Shown: positions 1 to 10,363 of the stretch, piece by piece
Layout: each line of letters opens with the position of its first letter
Position numbering within the stretch: the first letter of the stretch is position 1
Translations under genes and position numbers: made by a program
The notes under the pieces: model-generated
What the model saw: the letters and a program-made list of their open reading frames with translations, nothing else
The model's database searches: none
Told to the model about the DNA's origin: nothing
Assembly: GCA_029718625.1 (NCBI GenBank)
Contig: CM056381.1
Location: 52,136,157 to 52,200,156 of the forward strand
Direction: 5' to 3'
Length of the DNA stretch: 64,000 bases
Source: Synaphobranchus kaupii
Lineage: Eukaryota; Chordata; Actinopteri; Anguilliformes; Synaphobranchidae

Positions 1-369
1 GGCGGAGCGAACGTGGCCATTGCAACGTGTTACTCTTCTTTATTGTTGTAGTCGACCAGTGCCGGCACTACATTCGTAGGTAACGTAAAGTATCGCTCCG
101 CCACCGTACTTCCACAGAGAATATAGGTCAGCACAAAATAAAGGATTCAACGATAGTTTGACTTCAAAAATGATGGTATAAACACTCAAAATAACCCGAT
201 AGACTGTTGTCGTATTTTATTTGCTTTGGGTGCAATGTGGAGTGTTTAAGAGTTGCGCTAGCATTAGCAACGTGTGTATGTCCAAAAGAAGGGACAGCAT
301 GGAATTAGCTGAAAATGGTTTCCATCAATCAACTACATCATGGGTAAGTCGTAATTGAGACATTATGTC
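1..369. other. no gene recognised
   Basis: AT-rich spacer. No long open frame, no repeat structure and no RNA motif that I can support. Confidence 0.5.
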
Positions 370-800
370 CAAAATTCCGAACTATCCCTTTAATCTAGTC
401 CAACCCCCCAATTCCCATAGAGATCCATTCAAATTCAGAGAGGTTATATATGTAAAGAAATAAGATATAAAGAGTCTTTTGATGTTGGGTCACAGACATC
501 AGGAAGCATGCATACGATATGCAATCAAATATTAAATACGATGACTTTAGTTACGTTCATGTTCATTTGTCCAAATACTTTAGATGCCCTAAAATGGGGG
601 GGCGGGCTGTGTGTAAAAATGGCTACAATTGCTACACGATTCACCTGATACGGATGTTAAAACCCTCAAATTAAAGCTGAAAGTCTGAACTGTAACCTCA
701 TAGTCATTGTTCCATTTTAAATCCAATGTGCTAGAGTACAGAGCCAAAACAACAAAAAATGTGTCACTGTCCTAACACTTTTGGAGTGCACTGTATATAT
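370..800 (+). repeat. dispersed repeat R1, copy 1
   Basis: Shares long stretches with 29525-30150 (same strand) and 31135-31470 (opposite strand). Shared landmarks are AATTCCCATAGAGATCCATT, AAGAGTCTTTTGAT and GGTCACAGACATCAGG. Copies are clearly diverged. No coding potential is seen. The copy at 31135-31470 lies inside a TA-flanked TIR element, so R1 may be the interior of an old non-autonomous Tc1/mariner-type family; that class is an inference. Confidence 0.7.
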
Positions 801-1182
801 TTATGTCTGAGGCAAAATATTGCTTCATTAGAAGATGGTGCAGGAATTTTGTCCTCCTCTTTCAGTATGCCAGTGCTGCAACCATGAATGGATTTGCTCA
901 CATTTGTGCTGCTTGTGCCAAGAAGCACAAACATTAGCAGCTAATGCAATCAGAACCATTGTTTCCAACAAGTACATGTTAATCACAAGGCTACTATAAT
1001 CACCAAGGGGCCCATTCTGACTTGAACGATTTATGCACCCACTTAGTGTGTGTTTTTTGACATGATGCATTATATACATTAGACTGTTACATTAGAATTT
1101 ATTTATTTATTTATTCAAGAATATAATTATCTTAACAGCAGAAATAGCAGAAATTAGTTTACCTTCTAACAAGTTTTTTTTT
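801..1182. other. spacer with short (ATTT)n run
   Basis: No gene. A short TTTATTTATTTATTTATT run lies near 1097-1116 and a T-run near 1177. Small minus-strand open frames here look like chance. Confidence 0.5.
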
Positions 1183-1810
1183 TAAGGCCACCTCGACTAT
1201 AGAGCTCCTTAAAATTCCTTTTTGAAGATGCAACCCAGTACAAGGACTGCCCTGTGGCTGACAGTGATTTGACAGCAGAAGTAGCCATCAATCAACTTAA
1301 AGTTGCCACAGAGGCCTCTGACAGGAAGGCATTTAAGATCAAGGTTGGCTGCAAAAAAAATTCTACTTGCTCTCCTCACCAAGCTTCTGAAGAAAGCTCA
1401 ACTACGGCACCCACGGGACAGTAAAATAAGTTAGAAGACAGTTAAGGAACTGCTACTTGTTGCTCAAAAGGTCAATGGTGAATACACTAGAGCGATTTAA
1501 GGAATCACCAAGGTACAGGTTGCCAAAGAGCAGTTAATGTCAGCCTGAGGAGCAAAGCAGCAATACCACGGTCATCTAGATGAAAAAAAACACCTACTTT
1601 AAGAGGAAGACTCTAATATATGAACTAGATGGACTGAAAAGAAGGTCAGAGGGGAGGGTGATGCCAAAGCACTGGAAGAGTCCTCAGAAGAATATGCTGA
1701 CTGTGTACTGGCTACCTAGTTGCTTGTTGCCAAATCAAACCGCTTCTGTCAGAGAGAAGAAAAAGAGAATAAAGTATGTCTGCTGGACATACACAAACAC
1801 AAAAGCTATC
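1183..1810 (+). pseudogene. unidentified coding-like relic
   Basis: About 1215-1423 is open for roughly 70 codons. It includes a charged stretch (DATQYKDCPVADSDLTAEV, then INQLKVATEASDRKAFKIK) that reads like real protein rather than noise. From about 1420 to 1810 a second frame keeps protein-like, Glu/Lys/Gln-rich composition (for example GDAKALEESSEEYADCVLAT) but is broken by several stops. I do not recognise the family. It could be an old processed pseudogene or a decayed transposon gene with coiled-coil character. A T-run just upstream and the lack of splice sites do not decide between these. Confidence 0.3.
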
Positions 1811-2179
1811 AGAGGTGAAATATTAGTTTCAAATAGATGTGATCTTTTGACAGTTGTGTTTGTGTGTGCGCGCATGTGTGGGTAGATGTTCCTGATCACT
1901 GGAACTCTGTTGAGATCTGAGAAGATAAGTAAATCCCAAACCACCTTTGTGGCTTGGAGAGAGTGGAAAAAATGGTTTGTCAAATGTTTGTTCAGTTTTT
2001 TGAATTAAGACTACACATTTGAACAATTATATCTTCTGTCATAATAATGCTAATATTCAGGAATTGTCATCTGATACCAACAGCAACAACGGTACTCTTA
2101 GGATTAAAATTTAATTGGAACAGCTGCCATTCCCAACTTCCACTAGGGGTGAGCAAAGCCAATAAACCACAGAGACTTG
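1811..2179. other. spacer with short GT-rich tract
   Basis: Contains a short TGTGTTTGTGTGTGCGCGC tract near 1856-1878. No gene or repeat boundary is supported. Confidence 0.45.
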
Positions 2180-2300
2180 GGGCTCTATCTTGACAATTTT
2201 AGCGTATGGTCTAAAATGAATGGCGCAAGTACATTTAGGGCGTGTCCAACTCGACTTTTGCTAGTTAGACAACGCATAATTTGAGCGCAAACTAATGCTG
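2180..2300. mobile_element. truncated Harbinger/ISL2EU-like end
   Basis: The stretch starting GGGCTCTATCTTGAC matches the left end of the complete element at 19281-20477, including the following TTAGCGYATGGTCTAAAA and GGCGCAAGT-like sequence. No matching right terminus (…GAGCCC) is found before the hAT element at 2545, so only one end survives. Confidence 0.55.
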
Positions 2301-2536
2301 TGTTCACAACATATGGGAATTACGGTTTGCATGACTTACTTGCTCGTAACAACAGCTTAGAATTGTCCACGTGTTAATCTCATTTAAACCGTTTAAAGCC
2401 AAGATCACCCGAGATTTGGGGAGGGTCTCTGAGATCACTGAAAAGATGGAGGTTTGTTAACCCTATTAACTGTGACGCTCCAGAGGCAATTTCCACATTT
2501 TTTTGACATATTAAGAAAATGTCACAAAAGTTTATG
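2301..2536. other. spacer
   Basis: No supported feature. The sequence GAGATTTGGGGAGGGTCTCTGAGATC is locally self-similar but not assignable. Confidence 0.4.
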
Positions 2537-2905
2537 ATATACACCAGGGGTCCCTAATAGACGGCCGGAGATGGGGTCATTTTAGGCCTGCGAGAATTTC
2601 TGGAGAAATGCCACAAAAAAATAAAAATAATAATAAATAAAAATACATATTTTTTATCAATCATATTTATCATATTTTTAAAAATTATTTCTCCAAATAA
2701 TTCTGGGGACACTATTCCAAACATAATGTTAACAATCCAACTAGAATTGCTCCCTAGTATCAATCAAACAATCATCTACTAAAACTCCAGCCACGACATT
2801 TCCCCTAACAGACCCCCCCCCCCCCCCCCGTGAAAAAACGTTAGTTGCAGTGAGCTACAATCGAGAAACGATACAAATCGAATCAAAGTATGTTATCAAA
2901 TTACA

Positions 2906-4506
2906 ATGGCTATGGCTACCAAGAAACGCAAAGTTGACACAGAAAATAGATTGTTTAATGAAGAGTGGATTGATCAGTATTGCTTAATTCTACCTGAACG
3001 TGAAAATGCTAAGCCAACTTGCTTGATCTGTTCGCAAACGGTGGCTGTTAGCAAGGTTGCTAACATCAAACGCCATTTTTAAACAAAGCACAGCAGCTTC
3101 AACGAAAGATATCCACCGAAATCAGATAGCAGAAAGCAGAAAATATCTAGCTTAAACTCTGCTTACATTCACTCAGTAAAGGTTATTCACAAAACTGCTA
3201 CTGCTCAAGAAAATGCCACCGCAGCATCTCTCCATGTATCATGGCATCTCGCAAAAAGCAAAAAAACTGTTCTCCGATGCAGAGCTTTTGAAGGCTTGTG
3301 CTGTGGATATGCTGGAAGAAATGCTCAGTCACAACGAAAAAACAAAGAAAACAGTGACCGAGTTAATCAAACAAGTCCCAATGTCTGACAATAGCGCAAC
3401 AAGAAGGGTGGACGTTTTAGCTGAGGAGTGCTTTGCATCCCTCCTTACCGATCTGAAAAGGGCAGATTCCATGTCACTAGCTATCGACGAGTCCTGTGAT
3501 AGAACGAACATTGAACAGCTTTCTGTTTTTGTGCGATTTTTTGACAAGAAGTTTTTTTGGGAGGAGTTGCTATGTTTGTTACCATTACATGGGCATACTA
3601 CAGGTGAAATTATCTTTAGAGAACTGACCCAGTTTTTTCAGAAGAATGATTTGGACATGGGAAAAGTTATCGGAATTGTAACAGATGGAGCTCCGGCCAT
3701 GATTGGTGCTCAAAAGGGTCTGGTAAGCAGGCTTGCTGCCGTAAACTCAGCGCTCTTGTCATTCCACTGTATAATTCACAAATCTGTTCTTTGTGCTAAA
3801 TTGTGTGGTACGATGAAAGAAACCATGGATACTGTGATGCGACTAGTAAATGTAATTCGCAAGAACTACAGTCTGCAACACAAACTTTTCAGAGCTTTAC
3901 TGGAGGAAATGTCAGCGGGACATAAGGATTTGTTGTTGCACAATAATGTGCGTTGGCTAAGCAAGGGCCGGGTACTCGAGAGAGAGTGTGCAAACTGCAA
4001 GACGAAATACTAGTCTTCTTAGCCAGCCTGAAAAGCCAGAAGGCCCAAACTTTTCTTGACTTTTTGAATGACAGCAATGCAATGGCAAATGTGCATTTTC
4101 TGTGTGATATGATGTCCCACCTCAACCAGCTCAATCTGCAAATTCAAGGCAGGAATCACTCTATTGCTGACCTGTACGAGGCCGTGGAAGCTTTCCACCT
4201 GAAACTGACCATCTTTGAGAGATTTGCATGGGAGGATGCTTCATTTTCCTCATCTTCAACAACACTGCGAAAAGAACGACACACAGGCTGCTCCGGAGAT
4301 GCATGCGTTAATGGTGCGACTGATCGAGAATTTCAAGGAACGCTTTGACAATACCAAACTCTCAAGGGATATCCTGATGTTTCTCCGCCAGCCCTTTGCT
4401 GTGACACCAGACGGACAGTGGACTACTGAGGCTAAAAGACTGCTTCCATCACTGGATGAAGCATCTCTCCAGTTGGAAGTTGTGGAACTTTCAAATTCGG
4501 ATTTAC
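2906..4506 (+). pseudogene. hAT transposase, N-terminal and core part
   Basis: A DNA transposase of the BED-finger hAT family (Charlie/GTF2IRD2/ZBED-like). ATG at 2906 opens with MAMATKKRKVDTENR; a BED zinc finger follows (Cys pair TCLIC, then the IKRHF…TKH histidines). The core shows LAIDESCD, GIVTDGAPAM and the FHCIIHK Cys-His motif, which fit the catalytic D, D and CxxH features of hAT enzymes. Four lesions are visible: TAA at 3080 inside the BED finger, a frameshift near 3260 in an A-run, a 2-bp AG insertion near 3983, and a one-base frameshift near 4240. The frame ends at a TTGA where another element is inserted; the C-terminus resumes at 10364. It cannot encode a working enzyme as it stands. 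Confidence 0.85.
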
Positions 4507-4748
4507 TTGAAGGGGCTATATGTAATAAATTTACTGTACTAAATCATAAAATTACCATATTATTTCATCAGAGATTAAGGAAACATGCTAAATCGAAATA
4601 CTGGCTTCTCCGACAACAATGCTACAGCCAGTATTATTCTCCTTTGAAATTTCCATTCCGGGCCGGAACGTCTGTTTTTGTCCTGTGTGATTCGCTGTTC
4701 TCTGAGTTGACTCCGCCCACTGCCCATTTCGACACAGGGTTGCCTGAT

Positions 4749-4996
4749 ATGAAACAAATTGGCACAGAAACACAGCGCGCTGCAGCTATGGGAGCAATGA
4801 AAGGAACTGGATCAACTGCGATGGTATTAGATTCTACCAAACCTAAAAAGCCTCGTCCTCTTTCAAAACAGCTGCACGACCGGAGCCGTGCTAAAACACG
4901 GGTAAATCTTGGACTGGCATTTGAAAGATGGAGAAAGCTGCGAGCCCAGAAAGCTTTCAAGACAGATGCCGAGTTGGCTAATTTTCTCCTGAACAG
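4749..4996 (+). CDS. putative first coding exon of the TTAA element
   Basis: An open frame runs from the element's left side to 4997. The ATG at 4749 is the likeliest start (MKQIGTETQRAAAMGAMKG). The product is basic, with a PKKPRPLSKQLHDRSR stretch and a segment KTRVNLGLAFERWRKLRAQK then FKTDAELANFLLNR. I associate that segment from memory with the N-terminal part of transposon-derived fish proteins, unverified. The frame ends at CAG|GTAAGC (donor at 4997), a textbook 5' splice site, so this may be an exon rather than a complete 83-residue protein. A later insertion sits in the presumed intron at 5037. No downstream exon with a transposase core is visible before 10363, so the copy is probably an internally deleted derivative. 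Confidence 0.5.
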
Positions 4997-5052
4997 GTAA
5001 GCATTGAGCTTTATCACGGCTACTAGCTAGTTATCTATGGAGGATTATTCAA

Positions 5053-5143
5053 CCCAAAATTAAAATTAAAATGAAAACGAAAATGAAAATGAAAACGAAA
5101 ATGAAAATGAAAATGAAAACGAAAATGAAAATAGAAAATGAAA
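5053..5143. repeat. GAAAATGAAAAC minisatellite, left terminus
   Basis: Tandem 6-12 bp units of AAAATG and AAAACG follow the left terminal motif. The inverse array lies at 9375-9470 and similar arrays occur at the palindrome ends (5180-5238 and 7575-7645). Confidence 0.85.
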
Positions 5144-5150
5144 ATGGAGG

Positions 5151-6215
5151 ATTATTCAGCCCAAAATTAAAATGAAAATTAAAATCTTTTTATTTTCGTT
5201 TTCATTTTCATTATCGTTTTCATTTTCGTTTTCATTTTCGAGCTGTACTATATGTAAATGAGGGGGTATGGTCAAGCAAGCAGGGTGGGCCTCATACAGG
5301 TTTAGTGCAGTAGCACTTAATGAACACTAGGGGGAGCATAGCATAGGGATGGGTAACAGTCTATGCTTGATACTATGCTCTCAGGGCACCCATATGTTTT
5401 AATGTATGAAATGATGAAGAATCTGAGCAGTGTTATAAAGTATTCTTGTTTTATGAAAGAAACTGAGCTAGCTAGCCAGCGCTACGCTGTGTAGGCTATA
5501 GGTCAAACCTGCGAGGTGGAAAATCCAGGTTCAGAAAGTGAAAGTCCTCCCCAATCATTTGTTCCAATCACCTGGATTTGCTAATTATCACAATTCTTCA
5601 GCCAAGAGGTAGGAGCTAACTAGGCTAATTAGTGAAATTGTGAGTTAATGGGTGGAAGAAACACGGCAGGACTTTTACTTTCTGACCCCTGGAATTTCCA
5701 CCTCTGCAAACCTGGTAGTAGCCCACGATAGGCTACATTGTGGCAGGTTAAACGTTGGATTGGATGGTTGTGTTGTACTGCTGGAAATAAATTAAATCCT
5801 CTCTTAAAATAAATGAAAAGACCGCAAATGAGTCACTGGATCGTTTAAACTTTTAACCTGGCTCCGGTACTTTAAGCGAACATTAAGGCATTGCTTCAAA
5901 AAGTCTATCGACAGCCAGATTCTATTCTATATGTTATGCAAAATGAGAAATGTCAATGTAGGCTATTTGAAAGTGAGTCGGCTTCGTCATACAAAAAATC
6001 CAGGGTTAAATCTTAAATTGAGCTTGCTAGCTGTTTATTATTATCCTAAAATAGCTCTCATAAGTGTTTATGTTACCCATCTATCGTTAATTGTGTTTAC
6101 TGTATTACACACTTCATGTGTGTGCCATGAGTCACTGGACCGTTTATTTTAACCTGGCTCCGATAGATCTAGCTAGCCTACTTCAAACGAACATTAAAGC
6201 ATAGCTTCTAAAAGC
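5151..6215 (+). repeat. left arm of large palindrome
   Basis: Nearly perfect reverse complement of 6600-7675. It begins TTATTCAGCCCAAAATTAAA, runs through the minisatellite and TCGAGCTGTACTATATG, and ends near GCATAGCTTCTAAAAGCT. The two 73-codon open frames at 5931-6152 (+) and 6665-6886 (-) encode the same peptide except one residue because they are the same DNA in the two arms; I do not treat them as genes. Confidence 0.9.
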
Positions 6216-6599
6216 TAGCTAGATTCATGACGGTCTTCAAAAAATATGGCCGCAAATATGAATAGGCTAGGGCATGAAAGGTGCCTTTTTGCGTTGTGAA
6301 AGAAAAAATATTGCTGAAGACAGCTGGAAATGGAACGCACAAAATGGTGCTATGATGTTTTATTCTATCCGATTGTTTTAATACACATCGGAGCTAGAAT
6401 CCTGAAAAATAAACGAGAATGTCTAAAGTTGGAACCTGCCAAGTGTGTCGTTGTTTTTTCCCTGAGGGAATTTCACGAAGCAGAGGTGTAGCCTAGCTAC
6501 TAAACGAGATTAAGGGGTTAGACAGCTCATTTAAATTTCCACCCTGGATTTTCTGTATATCACAAAGCCGACTCACTTTCAAATACATTAATGTCTCGA
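6216..6599. other. spacer of the palindrome
   Basis: About 385 bp of non-palindromic DNA between the arms. It repeats an arm-like phrase (CCAGGGTTAAATC / CACCCTGGATTTT) near its right edge but carries no gene. Confidence 0.7.
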
Positions 6600-7675
6600 T
6601 AGACTTTTAGAAGCTATGCCTTAATGTTCGTTTGAAGTAGCTAGCTAGATCTATCGGAGCCAGGTTAAAATAAACGGTCCAGTGACTCATGGCACACACA
6701 TGAAGTGTGTAATACAGTAAACACAATTAACGATAGATGGGTAACATAAACACTTATGAGAGCTATTTTAGGATAATAATAAACAGCTAGCAAGCTCAAT
6801 TTAAGATTTAACCCTGGATTTTTTGTATGACGAAGCTGACTCACTTTCAAATAGCCTACATTAACATTTCTCATTTTGCATAACATATAGAATAGAATCT
6901 GGCTGTCGATAGACTTTTTGAAGCAATGCCTTAATGTTCGCTTAAAGTACCGGAGCCAGGTTAAAAGTTTAAACGATCCAGTGACTCATTTGCGGTCTTT
7001 TCATTTATTTTAAAAGAGGATTTAATTTATTTCCAGCAGTACAACACAACCATCCAATCCAACGTTTAACCTGCCACAATGTAGCCTATCGTGGGCTACT
7101 ACCAGGTTTGCAGAGGTGGAAATTCCAGGGGTCAGAAAGTAAAAGTCCTGCCGTGTTTCTTCCACCCATTAACTCACAATTTCACTAATTAGCCTAATTA
7201 GCTCCTACCTCTTGGCTGAAGAATTGTGATAATTAGCAAATCCAGGTGATTGGAACAAATGATTGGGGAGGACTTTCACTTTCTGAACTTTTTTTCCACC
7301 TCGCAGGTTTGACCTATAGCCTACACAGCGTAGCGCTGGCTAGCTAGCTCAGTTTCTTTCATAAAACAAGAATACTTTATAACACTGCTCAGATTCTTCA
7401 TCATTTCATACATTAAAACATATGGGTGCCCTGAGAGCATAGTATCAAGCATAGACTGTTACCCATCCCTATGCTATGCTCCCCCTAGTGTTCATTAAGT
7501 GCTACTGCACTAAACCTGTATGAGGCCCACCCTGCTTGCTTGACCATACCCCCTCATTTACATATAGTACAGCTCGAAAATGAAAACGATAATGAAAATG
7601 AAAACGAAAATGATAATGAAAATGAAAACGAAAATGAAAAGATTTTAATTTTAATTTTAATTTTGGGCTGAATAA
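6600..7675 (-). repeat. right arm of large palindrome
   Basis: Reverse complement of 5151-6215 with few differences. It ends …TTTTGGGCTGAATA followed by an A-run at 7674-7683, where the captured segment starts. Confidence 0.9.
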
Positions 7676-7682
7676 AAAAAAA

Positions 7683-9341
7683 AGCTGCGTAAGGGAGTTT
7701 CCACGCAGAAATTCAGATGTATAAAATAACACGTGCTGTGAGAATCGGTGTACCTCTGCACACGCTGGACACAATTTGTACGCAATATTTGGCGTCAGTG
7801 TGATATGGCGACAGTGACGGAAAGGCAGAGGTAGAAAATGCTAAACGTTTTTTAAGCAGATTTCCAACTTTCATCCTGAGCGTTCTTTTACGCATAGGGC
7901 TCTATTTTAATAAACCAAACGCAATGGTGAACGCAAGAGTAATCGCTTGGCGGTATCGCTCTGAGGGCGTGTCGGCGAGAAATTTGGTAATTTCATGACG
8001 GCAATCTTGGCGCATCTGATGGCGGTATTGCTAAAAGGCTGGGTTTAAATGTCCAAGGTGTGTCTCTATGGTAGCCAATCAAATAGTTGTTCTCATGCTT
8101 TAAAAAAAAGCCAGTTGGAACGCAATCGCTCCATGCAATTTCATAATGAGCAACCCAAACGCACTGGACCGTCAACGACAAGAGCGATTTTCCGCACAGG
8201 AATCAGACATACTTGTAACAGAAGTACAGGCTAGGACTAGTAATTTATGGATCACAATCCACACCACCTCGTCTCCCAGAAGTTCGGAAGGCACGGGAGG
8301 AGGTGGCGAATGCATTAATTAGCCTACATTAGTGATGTAGGCTAGGCATAATTATGATTCAAATGGTAGGCTTATGATTCAACTGTGTCAATGTGTAATT
8401 TATATATTATAGGCTATTGGCCTACATGATCGCAAGTTTCTTGTAAGCTGTCCTGTTTTATTCTAGTAGTTTAAATTAAAATTAATTAATTAATAATAAT
8501 TATAGGCTATTTGTTCATTAAATGGAAGTGTAATGTTGGCATCACCTATAGACACTACATAGAACTACATGACTAACAAGTTGTCAAATTGCCAGAGTCT
8601 ATTGCGTTGCCGCTAAGAGGTGGTTCCAGCGGATCATAACGCAATGGGTTTTCGTTGGTTCAAATTGTCACTGAGCCGAAAGTATTTTAGAACACGCCCC
8701 AGACAGCGCCACCCATCCCACTGCAGCGCAAGCGAAAGGATGTTATGTTGAGAATTTGTTGATCCTAGCGGTATTGCTGAGAAACGCCATAGCGCCAGTT
8801 TTAAGACGTTGATGCTGTCAACAAGCTTGCGTTTGACTATACCGTCCCCTTGCGCTGGTTTGAAAATAGAGCCCATACAGTCTTATACATGTGGCCCCAG
8901 GTGTGAGCATCACAGAAACTTCATAAATGGCTTAAATGAAACAAGACAGTTGTACCATTTACAATACAAACTTAGATTTGTTTATTTTCATAATTTAGGT
9001 CAAAATAAAGTTCCACAAATGCAGACTTGGTTTGAAAATGCAAAACAAAAATAGTTTTTCTTTAGTTTGCAATGAAATATTGAGAGCTACATATGTGAAA
9101 CAGGTAAATCTATACATTTCCTGAATCATAAACTCCATATATGCAGAACTACTAAAGATCTATGATCAGTCCGACCAGGATCTCGCAGAGTTTTGTTGCG
9201 GCCTAAAATGCTTGATTTCACTTTTGAGGAGGTATGACATTCAGATTAACTCCACTGAATCCAGAATCAATTTCCTGTATTTCAAACAACTGCCGTTCCT
9301 GCAAATATACTTGTATTCTTCGAAGAGCTGTGCCTTTTTTT
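7683..9341 (+). repeat. captured copy of the 11603-12283 segment
   Basis: Once the 978-bp insertion at 7897-8874 is removed, this stretch matches 11603-12283 almost base for base, from AGCTGCGTAAGRGAGTTTCC to GAGCTGTGCCTTTTTTTTT. Only a handful of substitutions are visible (for example TCTGC/TCTAC and CGTTC/CGCTC). The other copy lies outside the hAT element, so this looks like a local segment taken up by the foldback element, or the reverse transfer. It carries the right part of a MITE whose full copy is at 11559-11839. Confidence 0.85.
7894..8877. mobile_element. Harbinger/ISL2EU-like element, TSD ATA
   Basis: The element is 7897-8874 (978 bp), starting GGGCTCTATTTTAATAAACC and ending GGTTTGAAAATAGAGCCC, flanked by ATA at 7894-7896 and 8875-8877. 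The uninterrupted sister segment near 11813-11823 reads TACGCATACAGTC, which proves the empty site and the 3-bp duplication. It has no transposase. The 3-bp duplication and GGGCTCTAT ends match the element at 19281-20477. Confidence 0.88.
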
Positions 9342-9344
9342 TTA

Positions 9345-9475
9345 AATTTTCATTTTGGGCTGAATAATCCTCCATTTTCATTTTCCATTTTCATTTTCAT
9401 TTTCATTTTCATTTTCATTTTCATTTTCATTTTCGTTTTCATTTTCGTTTTCATTTTCATTTTCATTTTGGGTTG
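9345..9475. repeat. TTTTCATTTTCGTTTTC minisatellite, right terminus
   Basis: Inverse of the left terminal array. It contains an internal terminal motif (GGGCTGAATAATCCTCCAT ending 9375) and ends with the outer motif at 9488. The FIFIF-type open frame reading through it is an artefact of the repeat. Confidence 0.85.
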
Positions 9476-9496
9476 AATAATCCTCCATAGTTATCT

Positions 9497-10363
9497 CTTA
9501 TCTAATGCAAACCAGATACCTGTTTTAGAAGAGTTTATTCCATTTTGTGACTGAATCAATAAATGTGTTTGAATGAATTTCGCTAGCGTTAGATTGCTAG
9601 ATAGATATTTTAGTGAAACGATGTAGCTAACGTTAGCTAGCTAGCGTCGGTAAGGTATTCTTTGTTTCGAGGCTAACTTTAGCTAGCAAGCTAGCCAAGG
9701 TTACATCGTTCCAACAAAGGAATTTTGTTGTCTTACATTTTTAAAGTAATCCACCCAACACCGTTTTTAAGTTAGCCTACAGATAGTCCTTGCCGGTCGA
9801 ACAACAAAGAAAGTTTTTTTTATCTTTTAGCTAACGTTACATTTTCTAAGTAATTCGCCCAACACTTTGTAAGTTAGCACACAGCTTGTAATAAACCCAT
9901 CTACTTAAAAAAAAAGCTTATTAGCTAAATTAATCCCTAGATTAGCATTGCTGCTGCTTGTAGGCTATTACTGTGGCGAGTTAGCGATTGCTTTGTCGTG
10001 TTGTTTTGAAATGACAACCCAGCTCTTTCAGTCAGAGTGCCCGGAGCGCTCGTAGAGTGAGACATATCAATGCTCTGAATTTATGAACGACCACAGTGTT
10101 CTCTGGAACTCTGAGATGATACGATGGCAAGTCAGTTAGCTAAGTTAGCCACCTTCAACATATTCATTTAGCTTGCTAGCTCCGAGAGTGACAATTTTAT
10201 CAATGCTCTGAATATACGAACAACCAGATGTACTCCGACAGCCGATTTACGAATACCTAGTATGGGGAGGAGGGGTGGGCGGAGATAACTTTCCCAAATA
10301 TTTTGAATTTGGACTAACGTTACCCATTTTAAACGCTTGGTGTAAATGTTACATATAGCTCCT
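9497..10363 (+). other. 3' part of the TTAA element
   Basis: Non-coding, rich in GCTAACGTTAGCTAGC-type short palindromes. A loosely repeated phrase (ATCAATGCTCTGAATTTATGAACGACC near 10067; ATCAATGCTCTGAATATACGAACAACC near 10199) suggests an internal duplication of about 130 bp. It ends in the right TIR. No transposase exon is visible. Confidence 0.6.

Larger units (their letters stand above)
5029..9496. mobile_element. 4.45-kb foldback element, TSD AGTTATCT
   Basis: The element occupies 5037-9488, flanked by exact 8-bp repeats AGTTATCT at 5029-5036 and 9489-9496. Termini are ATGGAGGATTATTCAACCC and its inverse GGGTTGAATAATCCTCCAT. Each terminus continues into a GAAAATGAAAAC-type minisatellite and then a second internal copy of the terminal motif (ATGGAGGATTATTCAGCCC at 5144; inverse ending 9375). 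The interior holds a roughly 1.07-kb-armed palindrome and a captured segment. An 8-bp duplication fits hAT and some other superfamilies. No transposase is seen, so it is non-autonomous. Confidence 0.85.
4511..10363 (+). mobile_element. Kolobok-like DNA transposon inserted at TTAA
   Basis: The termini AGGGGCTATATGTAA (4511) and TTACATATAGCTCCT (ending 10363) are inverted repeats with one mismatch in 15. The flanks are TTGA (4507-4510) and TTAA (10364-10367). Removing the element plus one TTAA puts the hAT transposase back in frame (…DLL then KEQHK…), which independently fixes the insertion site. A TTAA target suggests Kolobok or piggyBac; Kolobok is my preference but not proven. Its own sequence totals about 1.4 kb; the rest is the foldback insertion at 5037-9488. 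Confidence 0.8.

Noticed and set aside
5931..6886. Two 73-codon open frames encoding almost the same peptide
   Set aside because: They are the same DNA in the two arms of a palindrome, read on opposite strands. No domain is seen and nothing else supports coding.
5136..9383. A second, separate foldback element inserted inside the first (inner ATGGAGG ends at 5144 and 9375)
   Set aside because: The sequences outside the inner ends are inverse to each other (AAATGAAA versus TTTCATTT), not a direct duplication, so the inner motifs are part of the composite arms.
9234..9476. Open frame with a long Phe-Ile repeat
   Set aside because: It is the translation of the TTTTCATTTTC minisatellite.
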